Shown here: positions 59,693 through 64,000 of the stretch, piece by piece
How the letters are laid out: each line of letters opens with the position of its first letter
Numbering within the stretch: position 1 is the first letter of the stretch
Assembly (NCBI RefSeq): GCF_003352045.1
Contig: NZ_CP025815.1
Coordinates: 4,092,001-4,156,000 of the forward strand
Direction of reading: 5' to 3'
Source: Sulfitobacter sp. JL08
GTDB lineage: Bacteria; Pseudomonadota; Alphaproteobacteria; Rhodobacterales; Rhodobacteraceae
DNA: 64,000 bases
Notes under the pieces: generated by a model
The model's input: the letters and a program-made list of their open reading frames with translations, nothing else
Databases searched by the model: none
Told to the model about the DNA's origin: nothing
Program-made: the position numbers and the translations under genes

Positions 59693-60635
59693 CCGAGATC
59701 ATCGTTTTCAGGTCGGACCGGCTGGGCGACCAACCCAGTTCCTTCTTGGCACGCACCGACCCCGAAACAAGCTTTGTGCAATCCCCCGGGCGACGTTCTC
59801 CGATATTATGAGGCACGGGGCGGTTCGTGACAGCGCTGGAGTGTTCGATCACCTCAAGCACCGAAAAGCCCGTGCCGGTACCCAGATTGAACACTCGGCT
59901 TTGTTTGCCATCCAGTAACCATTTCAAACCCAGAACATGCGCATCCACAAGGTCGCAGACGTGCACGTAATCACGAATACAGGTTCCGTCAGGCGTGTCA
60001 TAATCTGTTCCGAACACAGTCAGCGCATCACGTTTGCCATCAATTGCATCCAGCATCAAAGGAACAAGGTGCGTTTCCGGCTGATGGAACTCTCCGACTT
60101 CGGCCTCGGGATCCGCGCCCGCAACATTGAAATACCGGAAAATGACGTTCTGCAGGTTATGGGCTGCATCGAAATTCGCCAAAATATCTTCGATCGCACG
60201 CTTGGACGCGCCGTAGGCATTGATGGGATGTTGCGCGCTGTCTTCATCCAGAACCACATTGTCCTGATCGCCGTAGGTGGCGCATGTAGACGAAAAAACA
60301 AACCTGAGACATCCGGCGGCCACAGCCGCTTCGATCAGGTTCAGGGAACCGGCAACATTGTTGGACCAATAGCGCCCAGGCTCTGCCATGCTTTCTCCGA
60401 CCTGCGACAGGGCGGCAAAATGCATGACCGCAACGGGTTCATACTGTTCAAACACAGCGTCCAGGCGCGCGCGATCCATCAGATCGCCACGCTCGAACGG
60501 GCCGAATTTCACGGCATCCTGCCAGCCGGTGACCAGATTATCAAAAGTCACCGGAGTGAAACCGGCAGCGCGCAATGCCTTGCACGCATGCGAACCGATA
60601 TAGCCCGCACCGCCCGTCACCAACACGTAAGTCAA
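59652..60635 (-). CDS. galE: UDP-glucose 4-epimerase
   Basis: 327 residues. Rossmann motif TGGAGYIGSH (7-16), Ser/Thr in FSSTCATYG (113-121), catalytic YxxxK as Tyr141-Lys145 (AYGASKRAIED), and VFGTDYDTPDGTCIRDYVHVCDL, diagnostic for GalE. It interconverts UDP-Glc and UDP-Gal for surface polysaccharide. galU lies 21 bases upstream, so UDP-Glc supply and epimerisation are linked. Confidence 0.92.
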   Translation of the reverse strand: MTYVLVTGGAGYIGSHACKALRAAGFTPVTFDNLVTGWQDAVKFGPFERGDLMDRARLDAVFEQYEPVAVMHFAALSQVGESMAEPGRYWSNNVAGSLNLIEAAVAAGCLRFVFSSTCATYGDQDNVVLDEDSAQHPINAYGASKRAIEDILANFDAAHNLQNVIFRYFNVAGADPEAEVGEFHQPETHLVPLMLDAIDGKRDALTVFGTDYDTPDGTCIRDYVHVCDLVDAHVLGLKWLLDGKQSRVFNLGTGTGFSVLEVIEHSSAVTNRPVPHNIGERRPGDCTKLVSGSVRAKKELGWSPSRSDLKTMISDAWRWHQTGHYDT

Positions 60636-60656
60636 GGATTGCCCTTTCAGAAACGG

Positions 60657-61550
60657 CTATTCCGCGGCTTTATCGACCGAAATCATTTCGCGCAGATACT
60701 GGGCCAGATCGTCACGCAATTCTTCGCGCGCCAGACCAAAGGCAACCGTGGCCTGCAGAAACCCGGCTTTTGAACCGCAATCAAAACGCTGTCCGCGGAA
60801 CCGGTATCCGTAAACGCCATGTTTGGACCCGATTTCAGCAGCAATTGCATCCGTCAGCTGTATTTCGCCGCCGGCGCCACTTTTCATCTTGTTCAGCCTT
60901 TGCAAAACACTGGGCGCAAGAATGTAACGGCCAATTACGGCAAGATTGGAAGGGGCCTGCCCCGCTGCCGGTTTTTCAACCATACCCTTGACCGAAACCA
61001 TCGAACCCATGTCGTCCTGTACATCCAGAACACCGTAAGAAGATGCCTTTTCCGGCGGAACTTCCATTGCAGCAACCATATTGCCGCCGGTTTCATGATA
61101 CGCCTCGACCATTTGTTGAAGGCAGGGTTTTTCGGCAGCGATCACATCGTCCGGAAGGATCACGGCAAAAGGCTCGTCAGCAATAAGACGCCGCGCGCAC
61201 CAGACAGCGTGCCCCAAACCCAGCGCCTTGTGCTGGCGGATATAGGCAATGGCGCCGCTTTCCATATTCGTCGTTTTCAGAATTTCGAGAAGGTCATCCT
61301 TGCCCTTTTTGCGAAGCTCCTGCTCCAGCTGCGGCGCGTGGTCAAAATAATCTTCCAGCGCACCCTTGCCGCGGGACGTGACAAAAATGAATTCCTTGAT
61401 CCCGGCAGCGCGGGCCTCGTCAATGGCGTACTGGATCAGGGGGCGATCCACCAATGTCATGATTTCTTTGGGAACCGACTTTGTCGCCGGTAGAAAACGT
61501 GTGCCCATTCCGGCCACAGGAAAAATAGCTTTGGTAACTTTTCTACGCAT
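60657..61550 (-). CDS. galU: UTP-glucose-1-phosphate uridylyltransferase
   Basis: ATG 61550 follows GAGG. 297 residues: KAIFPVAGMGTRFLPATKSVPKEIMTLVDRPLIQYAIDEA (nucleotidyltransferase start), AVWCARRLIADEPFAVILPDDVI, GMVEKPAAGQAPSNLAVIGRYIL, GEIQLTDAI. It makes UDP-glucose, the precursor for galE and several glycosyltransferases here. Confidence 0.95.
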   Translation of the reverse strand: MRRKVTKAIFPVAGMGTRFLPATKSVPKEIMTLVDRPLIQYAIDEARAAGIKEFIFVTSRGKGALEDYFDHAPQLEQELRKKGKDDLLEILKTTNMESGAIAYIRQHKALGLGHAVWCARRLIADEPFAVILPDDVIAAEKPCLQQMVEAYHETGGNMVAAMEVPPEKASSYGVLDVQDDMGSMVSVKGMVEKPAAGQAPSNLAVIGRYILAPSVLQRLNKMKSGAGGEIQLTDAIAAEIGSKHGVYGYRFRGQRFDCGSKAGFLQATVAFGLAREELRDDLAQYLREMISVDKAAE

Positions 61551-61705
61551 TTTAATCCTCAAACTCGTCCAACCACATTCATCAAGGGCAGGTTACCGAT
61601 AATGATACTGTGAAACAGCATATCGAACATGTCATTCTGACAAAATCACGGCCATTCGTTGAAAATTCCGCAGTGATGTGCCTTTTTCGCCTGACTGCCA
61701 TGAAA

Positions 61706-62932
61706 TCACAACAGCCTCTGACGGTGTATTCGGAAACATTCTACCCGAACTCTGCGGGAAAAGCGATAGATCCGGAACAGCGGCGAATCGCGTTCTGACC
61801 GCCCGAACAATCCGCCGCGTTGCACCCAATATCCGTCATCATGAAACCATATCCTGTGAAAAAGGGCGGTGGGTGACATCATCAGAAGGGTCACGATATG
61901 TCCGGATTTTACCTTGGCAATTGCCCTGGTGCGCAGCGATTTCGCGCTCCAGACGCGACCGGATATGACTTCTGATTTGGCAGTTTCGTTACCGACAAAA
62001 CGCCTGAACGTGTCCTCGCAATCGGCGATGGGGACCACGGCCAACTTGCGGCTCAGACCCTCTGAATACCCCTGTCGCAAACCGCGCATCATCGCGCTGA
62101 CATCGCGCGGCTCAAGCCCGCCGGTAACCATGTGCCGCAACAGCCGGTTGCGTTCGTTATTCTGTACTCTGGCCCATACCTGCGCCCGCTTTGCCGTGTC
62201 ACAATGCTTGCCCAGATAAACAGCCCAACTTGCCCCGATCTGGAACAGATCACGGGGCACACGGTTGGACTTACGGCTCGAATTACCTTGGTACCCGTGA
62301 TGGACTTCGGCCAGTGGTACAAGCGCTGTCAGAACGCCCTGCTTTGCCAGCCGCATGTTCACATCTGCATCATCATGGAAATAGCGAAAGGCCGGATCAA
62401 AACCACCCATCTTTGCCAGAACAGGCCGTCGGAACGCCATGTTAGTGCCTTGGGTCTTTATCGCCGTCGCCGGTTTCGGCGTCAGAACAACCGGTTGGTC
62501 CGCGCTCAGATTAAGGCTTGTCTCCACCCCTTCCGCATCGATGGTACGGGCTTTCCACTGATAGGATATTCCGTTTCGCGCGCGGACGTATCCGCCTGCC
62601 GCACCAACATCACGGTATCTGAAAGGTTCGGTCAGATAGGTCAGCCATGATGGTTCAGGCACGGCATCATCGTCGATAAAGGCCACGATCTCACCTGCTG
62701 CATGCAGAATACCTGTGTTTCGGGCCGCAGAAATGTTGGCTTCGTCAAAAGGAATGCACTTGATCGCGGCTCCCAAGGCAGAGCTTTCGATCGCCGCGAC
62801 CCCGTTCTGATCTGCAACAACGATCACCTCGAAACAGGGATACCGTAACTGCCCCAGCGCCGTAACACAGCGCACCAGCGCCTTGGGTCGATCCCGGCTG
62901 ACGACGATAACGCTGACGGGTATGGGGGTCAC
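61706..62932 (-). CDS. Glycosyltransferase family 2
   Basis: 408 residues from GTG 62932, overlapping the kdsB stop as GTGA. GT-A fold: IPVSVIVVSRDRPKALVRCVTALGQL, NISAARNTGILHAAGEIVAFIDDDAVPEPSWL (DDD metal motif), then TQGTNMAFRRPVLAKMGGFDPAF. A C-terminal tail of about 150 residues is specific to this protein. Substrate unknown; its place beside kdsB suggests LPS-core or capsule assembly. Confidence 0.85.
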   Translation of the reverse strand: MTPIPVSVIVVSRDRPKALVRCVTALGQLRYPCFEVIVVADQNGVAAIESSALGAAIKCIPFDEANISAARNTGILHAAGEIVAFIDDDAVPEPSWLTYLTEPFRYRDVGAAGGYVRARNGISYQWKARTIDAEGVETSLNLSADQPVVLTPKPATAIKTQGTNMAFRRPVLAKMGGFDPAFRYFHDDADVNMRLAKQGVLTALVPLAEVHHGYQGNSSRKSNRVPRDLFQIGASWAVYLGKHCDTAKRAQVWARVQNNERNRLLRHMVTGGLEPRDVSAMMRGLRQGYSEGLSRKLAVVPIADCEDTFRRFVGNETAKSEVISGRVWSAKSLRTRAIAKVKSGHIVTLLMMSPTALFHRIWFHDDGYWVQRGGLFGRSERDSPLFRIYRFSRRVRVECFRIHRQRLL

Positions 62933-63732
62933 TCTATCCCCATTTGCGCCATCATCTGTTCAATTTTGGGCACATCCTGCGGGTTGTTCAACTCCCAGAA
63001 CTGCCGCCCCCGCGCGTCTACTTCCACGCAAAGAACCGGGCGGCCGTTTTCCATGAACCGCAACTGCTCCAACCCTTCGAGTTGCTCCAGCGGGCCAACC
63101 GGCCAGTCCGGATACGCGCTTAACGCATCGGGTTTGAACGCATAGACGCCCACATGATGGAACACCGGCGTCAGTTCGGACTCTTCGAAAGACTGGCTGA
63201 CATAGGGCACCACCTCTTTCGAAAAATAAAGCGCGGCATGGTTACGGGCAAAAACGGCCGTTGTACCACCAACCCGGCCCGCCTTGCGATCATTCAGAAA
63301 CCCGTTCAGCGTTGCGCCGTCACATTGCAAAACCGGCGTTGCAACCTGTGCTTCCGGTGCGTTTTGCAATCCTGCGATCAACGCCTCGACGAACCAGGGC
63401 GGTGTCAAAGGTGCATCACCTTGCAGATTGACGACGATTTCATAGCTTTCGACCAGCGCCGCGTGCGCCTCGGCGCACCGTTCGGTTCCGTTCAGACAAT
63501 CCGAAGATGTCATCACAACCTCGGCCCCGAACGCTTCTGCGGCCTGCCGGATACGATCATCATCGGTTGCCACAACAACGCGATCAACGCCCTTTACAGC
63601 GCGGGCCGCATCCCAGCTGCGTTCAATCAGGCTTTTCGAGACGCCACCGGCCCCTTTCAATGCGACCAGCGGCTTGCCCGGGTATCTGGAAGACTGGTAG
63701 CGGGCGGGAATGACAATCAGAACGGACATCAT
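62929..63732 (-). CDS. kdsB: 3-deoxy-manno-octulosonate cytidylyltransferase (CMP-Kdo synthetase)
   Basis: 267 residues. IPARYQSSRYPGKPLVALKG, VVVATDDDRIRQAAEAFGAEVVMTSSDCLNGTERCAEAH, VNLQGDAPLTPPWFVEALI and YAFKPDALSAY...LEQLEGLEQLRFMENG are KdsB hallmarks. It activates Kdo for LPS or capsule. It starts within the cysQ-like stop (ATGATG, four-base overlap). Confidence 0.92.
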   Translation of the reverse strand: MMSVLIVIPARYQSSRYPGKPLVALKGAGGVSKSLIERSWDAARAVKGVDRVVVATDDDRIRQAAEAFGAEVVMTSSDCLNGTERCAEAHAALVESYEIVVNLQGDAPLTPPWFVEALIAGLQNAPEAQVATPVLQCDGATLNGFLNDRKAGRVGGTTAVFARNHAALYFSKEVVPYVSQSFEESELTPVFHHVGVYAFKPDALSAYPDWPVGPLEQLEGLEQLRFMENGRPVLCVEVDARGRQFWELNNPQDVPKIEQMMAQMGIE

Positions 63733-64000
63733 GGCGCTTTCAGGTCTACACCCGGTGCGTAGGCAATGAAAAACGGGTTTGCAAAACCGTCTTTGCCGTA
63801 CATCAGTGGGGAATGGTCTTCGAACCTGACAACGTCACCCCCGGCACCTTTCAGAACGGCATGACCGGCAGCGGTATCCCATTCCATCGTGCGCCCGACC
63901 CGTGGGTAAAGATCGGCCTCTCCGGTCGCAACCAGACAGAACTTTAACGACGATCCTGCGCTTTTCATGTCGTTCACGGCATATTTGCCGATGTAGTCAT
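63729..64000 (-). CDS. cysQ: 3'(2'),5'-bisphosphate nucleotidase CysQ-like (5' partial)
   Basis: The frame is open to the window edge, so only the last about 90 residues are seen. DYIGKYAVNDMKSAGSSLKFCLVATGEADLYPRVGRTMEWDTAAGHAVLKGAGG matches the C-terminal half of the inositol-monophosphatase-like CysQ, including the GEADLYPR and EWDTAAGHAVL motifs. It would hydrolyse PAP to AMP, recycling the by-product of the nearby sulfotransferase. Confidence 0.85.
   Translation of the reverse strand, partial: DYIGKYAVNDMKSAGSSLKFCLVATGEADLYPRVGRTMEWDTAAGHAVLKGAGGDVVRFEDHSPLMYGKDGFANPFFIAYAPGVDLKAP

Noticed and set aside
1-64000. CRISPR array, rRNA operon, prophage or plasmid origin
   Set aside because: No regularly spaced repeats, rRNA sequence, phage structural genes, integrase or replication genes were seen.

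Overview
The window looks like chromosomal DNA of a marine-type alphaproteobacterium, most probably a Rhodobacteraceae (Roseobacter-group) member. The best evidence is the rnd - kdsD - lptC - lptA - lptB - hpf - ptsN block at 49.4-54.3 kb with no rpoN between lptB and hpf, the many TTG/GTG starts with clear Shine-Dalgarno sequences, and the gene families present. No species can be named from the sequence alone.

Left part (1-25 kb) is an accessory, envelope-oriented region. It opens with the end of a duplicated outer-membrane beta-barrel gene and three secreted low-complexity proteins. A decayed IS30-type element and an XRE regulator with an operator-like dyad follow. Next come a pair of related small envelope proteins, one frameshifted at a T8 run, and a translationally coupled secreted metalloprotease and alpha/beta hydrolase. 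An IS5 orfA fragment truncates a neighbouring gene. The minus strand then carries a run of small lipoproteins, a GlsB-like protein, a two-repeat secreted protein, an SH3-type protein and a serine hydrolase with a META domain. At 17.6-23.2 kb lies a compact minus-strand cassette: metallophosphoesterase, large secreted protein of unknown fold, PTP-like protein, beta-propeller, multi-pass membrane protein and DUF1624-type acyltransferase.

Middle part (24-38.7 kb) holds an AraC regulator, a phospholipase-D/cardiolipin-synthase-like lipoprotein and a cyanophycin-synthetase-like ATP-grasp protein whose Mur-ligase part has lost its P-loop. It also holds a seven-gene minus-strand operon (two DUF3604 proteins, a formylglycine sulfatase, two outer-membrane proteins, a PpiC-type isomerase and a HupE/UreJ-type membrane protein) with a divergent Crp/Fnr regulator. 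A tRNA 3'-end fragment and a rhomboid protease follow.

Right part (38.8-64 kb) is surface polysaccharide biology. It contains an exosortase-type exopolysaccharide machinery set without the exosortase (outer-membrane barrel, Wza-like exporter, tyrosine kinase, GNVR/Wzz protein, ExeA-like ATPase, priming sugar transferase, PrsT-like TPR lipoprotein) and the Lpt/Kdo export block. It ends with a minus-strand run of sulfotransferase, four glycosyltransferases, galE, galU, kdsB and the end of a cysQ-like gene. Together these make nucleotide sugars (UDP-glucose, UDP-galactose, CMP-Kdo), assemble and probably sulfate glycans, and export LPS and exopolysaccharide.
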